DNA from: Paradesertivirga sp966210515
GTDB lineage: Bacteria; Bacteroidota; Bacteroidia; Sphingobacteriales; Sphingobacteriaceae
DNA: 23,303 nt
Direction of reading: 5' to 3'
NCBI GenBank assembly: GCA_966210515.1
Contig: CBIHLM010000071.1
Span: forward strand, 1 to 23,303
Shown piece after piece: positions 1 to 8,365 of this stretch. The translations under genes and the position numbers were made by a program. Position 1 is the stretch's first letter. Every line of letters begins with the position of its first letter. The notes below the pieces were generated by a model. The model made no database searches. It saw nothing but the letters and a program-made list of their open reading frames with translations, and had not been told where the DNA came from.

Positions 1-1
1 T

Positions 2-1360
2 TTATTTCGCATGCGAAGGCACTTTTACTTCCTGGCCTATCACGACATTGTTAAACACAATATTCTCTGCATTGCTGAGACTTAGTCCGGTAGCAGCAGA
101 GTCGATAGTCATATTTGAGAAGTGTATGTTCCTTACTTTCTTCGAAGGATAACCCTGGATTACAACCCCGGCATTCGTTGCTTTGCGGCATTTTACATTA
201 TCCACAAAAACATTCCGTATATCGGTTGCAAAGCCTTTTCCTTCGCCGTGGTAATAAGAGGTAATAAAAAAACAGTCTTCCACTTCGCCAAACTCAACGT
301 TGTTTACATAGATATTACGGATAAAGCCGCCGCGGTCGGGGTTAGATTTTAAATAAATACCGCGCTTGCAAAAGCCGCCGTATGTACAGTTTTCTACGAA
401 AACGTTTTGTACTCCGGCCGACATTTCACTGCCAATTACTACACCATGCAAACCCTTAAATCTGCAGTTGCGGATGATAATGTTTTCCGACGTAATGCCG
501 GTTCTCCGGCCTTCATGATCACGCCCCGCTTTTATTGCCACATTGTCGTCGCCGTTGTTGAAATCAATGTCCTCAATTAATACATTTTTTGAATACTCTG
601 GATCAAAACCGTCGTTGTTTCTATTAAAAGCGTCAAACTTCACTTTTCGAGCCGTGATATTTTCAGACTTCAGGAAATGGACACACCAAAACGGTGAGTT
701 TTTTATGGTGACACCCTCGATCAGGATATTTTTACACTCAAAAAACTGGATTAATTGTGGCCGCAAAAAGTGTCCCTCACCGAACATCCGTTCCTTCAGC
801 GGAGTATTTTCATGATTCATTTTTCGGCTTAAAAGCTGACTTTCTTTTTGCTTTTCTGCCCATTTGCTAAAGGAATCGCGGGCGTTCCCATCGATTATTC
901 CCTCACCAATGATGGCGACATTTTGGAGTTGATATCCATAAATAAACGGACTGTAGTTGTAAAGAAAGGTGCCCTCCCAGCTGGTAAGCACAGCAGGCAG
1001 ATAATCTGACGGGTTGGTTCCGAAGATAAGCTTTGATCCTTTTTGTAATTCGATACATAGGTTATTGGTTAGATGAATCGGTCCGTTGATGAGATAAGTT
1101 CCCGCCGGAACGATAATTTTTCCTCCCTTTTGTTCCTTGCAAGTCTGAATGGCTTTGTCAAACGCCGGTTTGCAATCTGTCAACGGATCACCGATTGCGC
1201 CAAATTCGGTAAGAAGCATGGTGTTTTCTGAAATTTCAGGTGGGATGATATTCTTAAGGATATTATCTCGCTTTTCCGTTCGTGAGAGTTCTTTCTCTGT
1301 CGAAAGATTGCAGGAAATGCAGTAAACAGAGATAAAAAGGAGAAATAAATATTTTTTCAT
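2..1360 (-). CDS. GH28-family polygalacturonase-like lipoprotein
   Basis: Probable glycoside hydrolase of family 28 (polygalacturonase/rhamnogalacturonase type), acting on the galacturonic-acid-containing backbone of pectin. The 452-residue protein begins with a lipoprotein signal peptide whose lipobox ends CIS-C17, so it should be lipid-anchored in the cell envelope. The early TEFGAIGD segment (51-58) is the usual entry into the right-handed parallel beta-helix of pectinases. The GH28 signature groups can be followed in order: NNDG (248-251), GDD (270-272), a histidine in GLHG (303-306), and R333/K338 in RGIYLKSN. These supply the expected catalytic aspartates D250, D271 and D272 and the substrate-binding Arg/Lys. 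The length is normal for the family. The stop codon lies at the very start of the window, so the gene is complete. No SD is seen. Exact substrate (homogalacturonan or rhamnogalacturonan) and endo/exo mode cannot be told. The PL11 lyase at 16492 suggests rhamnogalacturonan I, by inference. Confidence 0.9.
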   Translation of the reverse strand: MKKYLFLLFISVYCISCNLSTEKELSRTEKRDNILKNIIPPEISENTMLLTEFGAIGDPLTDCKPAFDKAIQTCKEQKGGKIIVPAGTYLINGPIHLTNNLCIELQKGSKLIFGTNPSDYLPAVLTSWEGTFLYNYSPFIYGYQLQNVAIIGEGIIDGNARDSFSKWAEKQKESQLLSRKMNHENTPLKERMFGEGHFLRPQLIQFFECKNILIEGVTIKNSPFWCVHFLKSENITARKVKFDAFNRNNDGFDPEYSKNVLIEDIDFNNGDDNVAIKAGRDHEGRRTGITSENIIIRNCRFKGLHGVVIGSEMSAGVQNVFVENCTYGGFCKRGIYLKSNPDRGGFIRNIYVNNVEFGEVEDCFFITSYYHGEGKGFATDIRNVFVDNVKCRKATNAGVVIQGYPSKKVRNIHFSNMTIDSAATGLSLSNAENIVFNNVVIGQEVKVPSHAK

Positions 1361-1624
1361 ACAGAGTCGAAAATACTATAAAGGATGTTTTTGATTTGTT
1401 TTGGCGGCTCAATATAAGGATTCTTGTTTCTGAAAGAAAGCTAATAAATGTCCAGCACACCTTACGTCTTAGAAGAAGCCGGAACATCAAAATATACTTT
1501 TTTATTGACTTTCATTATCCGGCTATCTGTGCGGGCGTGGTAGTTTCGCCAAAAATCATGATAATGAAAGAGAAAAGAGATTTGTGTTGAGAGACTGTTG
1601 TGTCACTCAATCTCGCAGGTGAGC

Positions 1625-3106
1625 TTAATCTTCAGTAATAATGTTTTTGAGGTAGGTTCTAAACTCTGTTCCCTTCCCGATCTCAGAAAAGACTTCGAGA
1701 TATCCATGATTTTGCTCTATTATGCGTTTCACAATACTCAGGCCCAAACCGGATCCGGTACTCTGCTCTGTTAATCTTTTGAATGGTTGAAACAACAAAT
1801 TCAGATTCTTTTTAAGATCGATCCCGATCCCATTGTCTTTTACTGTCAGAACAGTATAGTCCTTTTCTTTTTTACTCGAAACTTCGATAAGTAATGGGGC
1901 GTCGGGACGTCGGTATTTTATTGCATTGGTAATTAGATTACTTAACAAGCTATTGATATGTGCTGTAAAATATTGCATTTCCGGCGCCTGGCTGAAGTCT
2001 GAAATAATTTTGCCGTCTATCTCTTTCAACGTCTCGTGATCCTCACTTAAAATTTCATTAAGCAGGTGTTTAAAATTTACAGTTTCCACCTTTTCGGACC
2101 GCTTTTTTTTGATATCGACTAAAGCAGTCAAGCCTTTTAGCTGCTCTTTCAATTTAATGCAATTGCGTTTGATTGGAATAAGAAAACCAGTTAATTTTTC
2201 GCTTGAGCTTTCTTTTATTGCCAAATCTGTTAACAGGCCAATAGAAGTGAGCGGGGTTTTAAAATCGTGAGATACTACATTTATAAATTCATCCAGTTCT
2301 CTGTTGAGGAATTCCAGCTCTTCGATTTTGCTTTTTAATTGATTTTCCACATCCACCGTTCGGGTTATGTCATTTATAAGCAGCAAATAATGTGGCTTAT
2401 CATTCTCAATCAGGAATGGGGAAATATTTACTTCAAGAAACTGGTTGTTTACCTTTATGATTTCGTGTACGGGCTCGGATTCTGAATCCATCCGGATGGA
2501 ATAATCTTCTCCCGGAAACAAGTCAGACCATTTTACGGGATAACGTAAGTCCAGTTTTCTTCCAAAAAATTGTTTTGCTTTTAAATTCGCACTGATCACT
2601 TTCTTTTCTTTGTTGAATACGATAGCTCCAATGGGGGCATTTTCTAAAAAAATTCCGAGGTTGTGAAAAGTCGTGTCCCTGCTGGCTGAAAGGGGATATA
2701 TGGTTTTCTCCTGTATTTTCACGAAACTTCTTCTCTGTTGGGTGCGCTTAATTGCACTTTCCAGAACTCCTGAAATATCCTTTCCTAGCTGATATGGAAT
2801 GACGACCGTGTTTTTGCCCACATTGTGGCCAAATTGAATGGATTGTTTGGTTTTTTGATATTGTTCCTGAAAGGCGAGAACAACAATAGAAACGAGAGGA
2901 TTTTGTTGATACCCCCGTTGAACCTGTTGCAGTGCGTTAATTGTAAGAGGTCCGATTAAAAAAACGTCGGCTTCCTCAAGAGTGTTTTTATGAATATCTG
3001 AACTCAGCTGTGTAATTGGACTTAACTGAATTGAAGTATTGGAGCTGAGCTTATTTTGAACACTGTCCGGAATTTGCCCAAAACCTATATAAAATATCTT
3101 TGACAC
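1625..3106 (-). CDS. soluble PAS-domain sensor histidine kinase with a receiver-like N-terminus
   Basis: Two-component sensor kinase of 493 residues without signal peptide or membrane helix, so it should sense in the cytoplasm. Residues 1-125 alternate short hydrophobic strands and helices like a response-regulator receiver (KIFYIGFG, ADVFLIGP, VSIVVLAF, TVVIPYQL), but the residue expected after strand 3 is not an aspartate; this is a fold guess. Residues 146-250 look like a PAS domain (LENAPIGAIVFNKEKKVISAN). A short coiled coil leads to the HisKA helix with phospho-acceptor H280 in SHDFKTPL. The ATPase domain has an N box around N390/N394, the G1 box DNGIGID (424-430), an F box near 439-445 and the G2 box GSGLGLS (451-457), so the kinase core appears intact. 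The start codon lies 11 nt after the acyl-CoA dehydrogenase-like gene, which suggests co-transcription. No response regulator gene is adjacent. Confidence 0.92.
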   Translation of the reverse strand: MSKIFYIGFGQIPDSVQNKLSSNTSIQLSPITQLSSDIHKNTLEEADVFLIGPLTINALQQVQRGYQQNPLVSIVVLAFQEQYQKTKQSIQFGHNVGKNTVVIPYQLGKDISGVLESAIKRTQQRRSFVKIQEKTIYPLSASRDTTFHNLGIFLENAPIGAIVFNKEKKVISANLKAKQFFGRKLDLRYPVKWSDLFPGEDYSIRMDSESEPVHEIIKVNNQFLEVNISPFLIENDKPHYLLLINDITRTVDVENQLKSKIEELEFLNRELDEFINVVSHDFKTPLTSIGLLTDLAIKESSSEKLTGFLIPIKRNCIKLKEQLKGLTALVDIKKKRSEKVETVNFKHLLNEILSEDHETLKEIDGKIISDFSQAPEMQYFTAHINSLLSNLITNAIKYRRPDAPLLIEVSSKKEKDYTVLTVKDNGIGIDLKKNLNLLFQPFKRLTEQSTGSGLGLSIVKRIIEQNHGYLEVFSEIGKGTEFRTYLKNIITED

Positions 3107-3117
3107 GTAGCTGGTTG

Positions 3118-4281
3118 TTAATCTGAAAGTATAGGTTGATCCAATAGCACTCTTCCTACCCAGGTATATAACAAGTCTGTGGTAGGAGACATGACATGAG
3201 AGGCTCTTGCATCTCTTAGAAGCATTCCGAGATAAGAATTGTTTTGATAACCTAAGCCACCTGACAATGTCATGACTTCATTGACAACATCCACGCAACA
3301 ATTCGCAACTTCTGCCTTTGCGCTCATTATACTTAACATTGCTTCCTGTGGATTTCTGTCGCCCAGTGCAGCTGCGTGATAGACAAGCCTTCTGGTTCGC
3401 TCGACGTTCGACCAGAGTACACCAAGACGATGTTGGAGCAGGGAGACACCCGACAATGAGGTTCCACTGTGCGAATAATGGCGTTTTGACAGGGTTTGTT
3501 TTGCTTGGTTTAGTGCTGCTTCGGCTATTCCAAGATAAGTACCGGCCATTGCCATCAAAAAGTAAGGCGTTACTACGTTGAATATATACCAGAGCTGATC
3601 TCCCTTTTCTCCCAAAATATGATTCCCCGAAACATGGACGTCGTTTAGAGCCATACGCCTTGAAGAATTTCCACGCATACCCAGTCCATCCCATGGTTCG
3701 CCCCACTCGACACCGGTGGCGGATTTGTCGATAAGTACACACGAGAATTCATCCTGTTCCGCCTCGGCGCTTGCTCCCAGGGTCGATGTAACATAAGAAT
3801 CAGCGTGACCTCCGTTAGTCACAAATGACTTAACTCCCGATACAATAAATTCTTCCTCCGTGACCGCAATTAAAGCGGTTTGGGGAAAATAAAAATGTGC
3901 ACCGGTGCCCGTTTCACTTACAGCCAGGGTTGTAATATGATTCCCTTCAGCAATTGGAATAAGATAATTTTGTTGTTGCAATTCGGTGGCCTTTGCCGCG
4001 ATTACAGCTGATCCTACGCAGTGCATCCCAAAACAAAGGCCTGCAGATGAGTAGGACTTACCCAGTTCCTCGCTGATTCTTACCAGTGCAAGTAAGCCCT
4101 GGTCCAGGCCACCCAAAGATGCCGGAACTACAAGACCCGTGAGTCTTGATTCCTGCAGTGCTCTCATAGTTTTTTCTACCCAGCTTCCGTTTGCGTCTGC
4201 TACCAACGCTTCTTTGCTCGCAATTTCTTTTCCAATAGTAGCAGCTACTTTTACAAGTGATTCGATTTCCATTATTATCAA
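3118..4281 (-). CDS. acyl-CoA dehydrogenase-fold flavoprotein
   Basis: Protein of 387 residues with the acyl-CoA dehydrogenase fold: an N-terminal helical domain, a middle beta domain with VSETGTGAHF (121-130, flavin-binding loop) and GVKSFVTNGGHAD (149-161), and a C-terminal helical domain with GGLGY (341-345). It should bind FAD and oxidise an acyl thioester or a related substrate. The catalytic glutamate of medium-chain enzymes, in a YEGT-like motif after GGxGY, is absent: that stretch reads SPTTDLLY (365-372). This resembles the flavin monooxygenase-like branch of the superfamily (DszC/HsaA type), so true beta-oxidation activity is doubtful. Translation may start at M1 or at M4 (4272). 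The histidine kinase gene follows after 11 nt. An imperfect inverted repeat (CATCC-AGGT-GGATG, 4292-4305) sits just upstream of the start. Substrate unknown. Confidence 0.88.
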   Translation of the reverse strand: MIIMEIESLVKVAATIGKEIASKEALVADANGSWVEKTMRALQESRLTGLVVPASLGGLDQGLLALVRISEELGKSYSSAGLCFGMHCVGSAVIAAKATELQQQNYLIPIAEGNHITTLAVSETGTGAHFYFPQTALIAVTEEEFIVSGVKSFVTNGGHADSYVTSTLGASAEAEQDEFSCVLIDKSATGVEWGEPWDGLGMRGNSSRRMALNDVHVSGNHILGEKGDQLWYIFNVVTPYFLMAMAGTYLGIAEAALNQAKQTLSKRHYSHSGTSLSGVSLLQHRLGVLWSNVERTRRLVYHAAALGDRNPQEAMLSIMSAKAEVANCCVDVVNEVMTLSGGLGYQNNSYLGMLLRDARASHVMSPTTDLLYTWVGRVLLDQPILSD

Positions 4282-4491
4282 GATAGAAAAACATCCAGGT
4301 GGATGAGATATGTAAAATTATAATCGAATGTAAGATGTCATTTACAAACGTCCATGATTAACAGCAGTACAATATGCTACAATCAAAAACCGGATAGATA
4401 CAAATTGTTTGCATGCCGGTGCTTTTATTAGCTGAGATCCAGGCAAAATCATTTAAAATTGGTCCGCTTATACACGGGTTATACCTTTAAA

Positions 4492-7380
4492 TTATTTCAC
4501 AACCCTGATCTTAAAACTACTGAAACCAACCAGGCCTCTCATATCGCTTCCCTGCACAATTACGGTATAGGTGCCCGCATTGTCAGAAGAATAAAAAGAA
4601 GTTATCCCCAAGCCATCGGCGTTGGTTAAAATATTGGGATCCCAGTGCAGGGTTGAGCGCAGATCTGATAGTTTGGCTGTGCTTGCAGCATTGTATTTAG
4701 GCCTGTAAAATTCTTTCGGAAAGGTGAGGGGCAGGGGCCGGTATACGGCTATGCCCGGGGTTCTTCTGAAAAATATTCCCTGGCCGGTCCGTGTGGTGAT
4801 TTCGAGGTAGGCGAGGTCGTTACTGTTTGTGAACTGATCGCGAATGCTTTGCCGTGGCGCTCCGGGTTTAGCAGCAGGCATCATTCTCCCTGCATTTCCA
4901 ATCTGCTCATCGATACTTAAAAATGAAGAAGAATACGTGCTCGTATTTTTCAGATTGTACATCACTTCGACACCCAGAATCTGATCTGCGGATAAACTTG
5001 CCAGGGCATCATTTATGAAATTGTAATATTGATTAATAACAGGAGGGTCATCAGGCATATAAAAGCGGTTGAGTTCCACTCCATCTACCACGAATCTTGC
5101 TTTTTTATCGTTTACGTAAAAGAATTGATCCGCATCTCTTGATCTTACAGAGAAGCCCTTTACATGGTCCTGCAGGAAAGCCATCAGCGACTGATTTCCT
5201 GCTTTTTGTGCGTCCTTTTCATCAATGATCTGATCGGCTTCTCCAGGGCCGTTCAGGTTTTTAGACTTAGGAATACTCTTCTTTCCAGCAATCACAACCT
5301 CCGTGAGTATATTCTTACCGCTGATCCGTAATTCTTCAGCTCTTAATTTCCGCTTATTACTGAGTAGTTGTAACGACCTCGGGTCGCTGTTAACGAACCA
5401 TGGAGTATCGGTCATGTTTTGCTTTAGAGTGAAAGGCGCAGGTTTAATTACATCCAGTTCTAAGCCAATACCAAAGCTTCTGCCTTTTGAATTACGAGAC
5501 TGAACAATAAAGCTCGCGGTGTCTGCAAGGGGCAGATTTTTAAAAACAAACCGTCCTTCAGCATTTGTTATGGTGTCTTTTATCAGATTAAATTTCCCTT
5601 TTGCCAGCAATAACATCTTTGCATTGGAAACAGGCTTATTCAAAACATTAGAAACTCTTCCGGATACCTGCATCTCAGGCTGTGCGGCGTACACAGGCTT
5701 GACAGCCGGATTAAAAATATCTTTCCAGTTATAGCCTACCCAACCCTGTGTCAGCATTAGCAGATCCAGCGCTTCTCCGGCAGTTTCTGCCTCACTAAGG
5801 TACCATGCCGGGTCTTCAATATTCCCCTTCAATTCTGAACCGAACAAGGTGTGAGTGATAATATTTTCTTGCTGTAGCTCTGCCTTAATCTGAGAATCAT
5901 CTGTAACCGCTATTGATAAGCTGGTCTCAACCGGTTTTCCTTTCGCATCGGCTACCCGGATGCTTAACGGAACGCTGTCTCTTAAGTGGTATTCCTCTTT
6001 GGCAGATGCAATCTGAATATTCAGATGGTCCTTATGATTAATAAAGGTGGCACGCTCATTTATCGGTTCGTTTTTGCTGTTAAATAATGTGAAGTGGACA
6101 ATACCGGAAGGAAACACTCCCTTGGGCACTTTCATACGTATCCTTTGTTTGTTTGCTTTAAAGAGTGCTGTAAAGAATGGCTGTCCTGCAGAAAATCCCA
6201 TCAGTTTATATTCCTGTTTATCAAGCAGCTCGGCGCTAAAAAGAACGTCGACACGTAAAGAATCATCTGTCGCGCTTTTACCAATCTGTAAGATTGATCC
6301 TAAAGTTTTAAGCGCAGGCAAGGCCACTGTCTTTGTCAACCCATCACCCCATGTAACCACAGCCTGATAGGTTTCGCCAGGTATCGGGATCATGTTGAAA
6401 GAGCCCATCCCTTTATGCAGCGACTGAAATTCTGTCATGCTTTCGCCCCGACTGTTTTTCAGCACTCCGCTAAGGTTAATTCCCTTACCATAGATATCAA
6501 GAGCTTTAAATGCGACCCGGCTGGGCAGACCGGCCACCAGGTAACCGCCTTCCGGCATAAACTGAAGGTCGATATCCGGAGAGAAATCCATTAGCAACGG
6601 AAAACTAAGCTGTTGTTTGTCGCCAGCCTTCTCCTGCACTTTCATAGACAAAGGTCCTTTGATAGTATTCAGATCAATGCGGCCATCAAGTGTCCTATTT
6701 AAGGTTTCATATGTGTTTTTTGCAAGGGTTTTACGTCCGTCGCTAAGCTGCCATTGCAAAACTTTATACCCTAATACGTCATTGTCAGCTCTTTTAAACT
6801 GAAGAGAATAGTTGAGATTTTTTTCCGCAACGCTTGCCGTAACTGTGTTCGATTGATTAACAAGCCAGTGATTCGTGGCCGGGCTGGCTATATAAATGCG
6901 CCTCGTAAAAAAGCACTCTTCACCGAAGTTTTGCATCCAGTTGGTATAGCCTCTTAAAGTATAAAACCCTTCCCTGAAGTTTTCTTCCTGAAGAACGATC
7001 TGTCCCCATGACAGGCCAATAACCGCGGGCACCGAAATGCTTTTCACCACCACAGCACTGTCGGTTACCAGGTCCAGATAAACGATACCGCTTTTGGCAG
7101 AATACGAACCGCTTCCATTGAAAAGGTATGACTTAAACCAAAGAGTATCGCCAATGGTGTAGAAGGACTTATCGGTATGTACAAATAGTTTTTCTGAAGG
7201 TAAACGTTTGTTGAAGGTGTCTATCGCCGAACTGAGGTAGGCTAAAGGATCAGGTGTGTCCGCGCCATTAACAGAGGTTTTGCTTTGTGCAAACGTTTCT
7301 GCTCTGCCGAACAGAATAAAGATTACTGATAGAAACGGAAAGAGGTAATAAGCAATTTGTTTTTTTAAGGGTGTAAGCAT
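4492..7380 (-). CDS. exported protein with MG2-like, carboxypeptidase-regulatory-like and TonB plug-like regions
   Basis: A 962-residue exported protein of a type common in Bacteroidota whose role is not established. The N-terminus is a Sec signal peptide (hydrophobic core about 14-27, cleavage probably after TFAQ near 32). Residues about 60-165 resemble an alpha-2-macroglobulin MG2 domain (EKLFVHTDKSFYTIGDTLWF), followed by further beta-sandwich-like segments. Residues about 570-635 look like a carboxypeptidase-regulatory-like domain (GRVSNVLNKPVSNAKMLLLA, later NAEGRFVFKNLP). Residues about 690-790 resemble a TonB-dependent receptor plug (VDGVELNRF). No 22-strand barrel follows: the chain ends in a short beta domain with LRSTLHWDPNI and GTYTVIVQGSD. 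The C-terminus is closely similar to that of the partial gene at the right edge. No dedicated partner gene is adjacent. A surface or periplasmic role in macromolecule handling is inference. Confidence 0.82.
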   Translation of the reverse strand: MLTPLKKQIAYYLFPFLSVIFILFGRAETFAQSKTSVNGADTPDPLAYLSSAIDTFNKRLPSEKLFVHTDKSFYTIGDTLWFKSYLFNGSGSYSAKSGIVYLDLVTDSAVVVKSISVPAVIGLSWGQIVLQEENFREGFYTLRGYTNWMQNFGEECFFTRRIYIASPATNHWLVNQSNTVTASVAEKNLNYSLQFKRADNDVLGYKVLQWQLSDGRKTLAKNTYETLNRTLDGRIDLNTIKGPLSMKVQEKAGDKQQLSFPLLMDFSPDIDLQFMPEGGYLVAGLPSRVAFKALDIYGKGINLSGVLKNSRGESMTEFQSLHKGMGSFNMIPIPGETYQAVVTWGDGLTKTVALPALKTLGSILQIGKSATDDSLRVDVLFSAELLDKQEYKLMGFSAGQPFFTALFKANKQRIRMKVPKGVFPSGIVHFTLFNSKNEPINERATFINHKDHLNIQIASAKEEYHLRDSVPLSIRVADAKGKPVETSLSIAVTDDSQIKAELQQENIITHTLFGSELKGNIEDPAWYLSEAETAGEALDLLMLTQGWVGYNWKDIFNPAVKPVYAAQPEMQVSGRVSNVLNKPVSNAKMLLLAKGKFNLIKDTITNAEGRFVFKNLPLADTASFIVQSRNSKGRSFGIGLELDVIKPAPFTLKQNMTDTPWFVNSDPRSLQLLSNKRKLRAEELRISGKNILTEVVIAGKKSIPKSKNLNGPGEADQIIDEKDAQKAGNQSLMAFLQDHVKGFSVRSRDADQFFYVNDKKARFVVDGVELNRFYMPDDPPVINQYYNFINDALASLSADQILGVEVMYNLKNTSTYSSSFLSIDEQIGNAGRMMPAAKPGAPRQSIRDQFTNSNDLAYLEITTRTGQGIFFRRTPGIAVYRPLPLTFPKEFYRPKYNAASTAKLSDLRSTLHWDPNILTNADGLGITSFYSSDNAGTYTVIVQGSDMRGLVGFSSFKIRVVK

Positions 7381-7482
7381 GTGTGTTTAAGGAGATAAGG
7401 ATAGGTTTCTGTATCGTCGTTTATAACGAGGAGTTTATTATAAATGTTAATAAGCGAACAAGATAGGAAATGTATTGAAGTT

Positions 7483-7544
7483 TTTGAGGTGTGTCTGGAT
7501 AGAGAAAATAAATTTGTGTAGTTAAATAGCTACATTTATATTTG
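7483..7544 (+). promoter_or_regulatory. tandem Bacteroidota-type promoters of the arsR operon
   Basis: Two matches to the Bacteroidota primary sigma consensus are visible. One has TTTG at 7483-7486 and TAAATTTG at 7509-7516 (22-nt spacer). The other has TTTG at 7513-7516 and TATATTTG at 7537-7544 (20-nt spacer). Predicted start sites would be near 7523 and 7550. The second -7 element fits the consensus spacing better and would give a leader of only about a dozen nucleotides. No SD precedes the ATG at 7563. Start sites are inferred from the motifs only. Confidence 0.65.
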
Positions 7545-7559
7545 TAGCCAAATAGCTAC
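7518..7559. promoter_or_regulatory. paired near-palindromic operators, probable ArsR-family repressor sites
   Basis: Two 16-nt copies, GTAGTTAAATAGCTAC (7518-7533) and GTAGCCAAATAGCTAC (7544-7559), differ at only two adjacent positions and are spaced 26 bp start to start. Each is close to an inverted repeat (GTAG...CTAC). Each copy directly follows one of the two predicted -7 elements, and the second ends 3 nt before the start codon of the ArsR-family gene. Binding here would block transcription, so autorepression of the operon is the natural reading. The sites are seen; the regulator assignment is inferred. Confidence 0.7.
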
Positions 7560-7562
7560 GCA

Positions 7563-7886
7563 ATGAATTTAAGACGAGACGTATTTCAGGCCATAGCAGA
7601 CCCGACACGAAGGGCTATCCTTGTGTTGGTTGCATCGCAATCTATGACTGCCGGAGCAATCGCAGCAAACTTTGACACTGCAAGGCCCACAGTTTCAAAA
7701 CACCTGCAAATACTCACCGAGTGCGAATTGCTTAAACAAGAGCAAAATGGGAGGGAAGTCCATTATCACTTAAATCCTAAAAAGATGAAAGAAATAGCAG
7801 ACTTTATTGAACCATTCCGAAAAATGTGGGATGATAGATTTAATAAACTGGAAACCATTATGAAAGAATACCAATCAAAAAAATAA
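7563..7886 (+). CDS. ArsR/SdpR-family winged-helix repressor
   Basis: DNA-binding transcription regulator of 107 residues. The winged-helix domain spans about residues 5-85: DVFQAIADPTRRAILVLVA is the typical opening, TVSKHLQILTECELL contains the recognition helix, and REVHYHLNP is the wing. The cysteine pair of metal-sensing ArsR proteins (ELCVCDL-like) is missing, so this belongs to the non-metal branch that often travels with AHSA1-domain proteins. The partner AHSA1 gene starts 5 nt after the stop codon, and DoxX-like and YdeI-like genes follow. Two near-palindromic repeats immediately upstream are probable operators for autoregulation. The inducer is unknown. Confidence 0.93.
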   Translation: MNLRRDVFQAIADPTRRAILVLVASQSMTAGAIAANFDTARPTVSKHLQILTECELLKQEQNGREVHYHLNPKKMKEIADFIEPFRKMWDDRFNKLETIMKEYQSKK

Positions 7887-7891
7887 AAGAT

Positions 7892-8359
7892 ATGGACCAA
7901 AAAACTAAGATTCATGCCGAAGACGGCAAGCAGGAAATTTTGATTACAAGGGAATTTGATTTGCCTTTAGAATTACTTTTTAAAGCCTACGCTGAACCAG
8001 AGTTTGTTGAGCAGTGGATGGGGACAAAAGTGCTGAAACTTGAAAATAAAAAGCACGGCGGCTGGCAGTTTGAAACAAGCGATGCTCAGGGAAAGGTGGT
8101 GTTTCAGGCCAATGGGGTAATTCATGAGTTTGTTCCGAACAGGAAAATCACCCGCACATTCGAAATGGAGAATACGCCCTTTGACGCTCAGCTCGAGTTT
8201 TTGGAATTTGAGCAACTTACAGATGATACCAGCAAACTCACTATGCATATTGTATATCGATCTGTCGCACTCAGAGACGAAATGCTGCAGCTACCCTTTG
8301 CTCAAGGCATAAATATGGCCCATAATCGTTTGGAGAACATTTTAAGTAAATTAAAATAA
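7892..8359 (+). CDS. AHSA1/SRPBCC domain protein
   Basis: Soluble protein of 155 residues of the START/SRPBCC (Bet v 1-like) superfamily, AHSA1 branch. The diagnostic opening ITREFDLPLELLFKAYAEPE is at residues 18-37, followed by QWMG and a strand-rich middle (GGWQFETSDAQGKVVFQANG, then PNRKITRTFEME) that forms the hydrophobic cavity. The final helix is FAQGINMAHNRLENILSKL. It is the second gene of a four-gene operon, 5 nt after the ArsR-family gene and 6 nt before the DoxX-like gene. ArsR-AHSA1 pairs are frequent in bacteria, but the ligand and biochemical role of these proteins are generally unknown. Possible jobs are hydrophobic ligand binding or stress response; neither is shown by the sequence. 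Confidence 0.93.
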   Translation: MDQKTKIHAEDGKQEILITREFDLPLELLFKAYAEPEFVEQWMGTKVLKLENKKHGGWQFETSDAQGKVVFQANGVIHEFVPNRKITRTFEMENTPFDAQLEFLEFEQLTDDTSKLTMHIVYRSVALRDEMLQLPFAQGINMAHNRLENILSKLK

Positions 8360-8365
8360 TATACC

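Noticed and set aside
1263..1590. Short frames on both strands around the start of the GH28 gene
   Set aside because: They overlap the signal peptide region or the spacer, have low-complexity translations and no start signals. The 1361-1624 spacer shows no convincing gene or terminator.
3278..3742. 154-codon minus-strand frame inside the acyl-CoA dehydrogenase-like gene
   Set aside because: It is a shadow of the real gene in another frame, with a composition unlike a folded protein.
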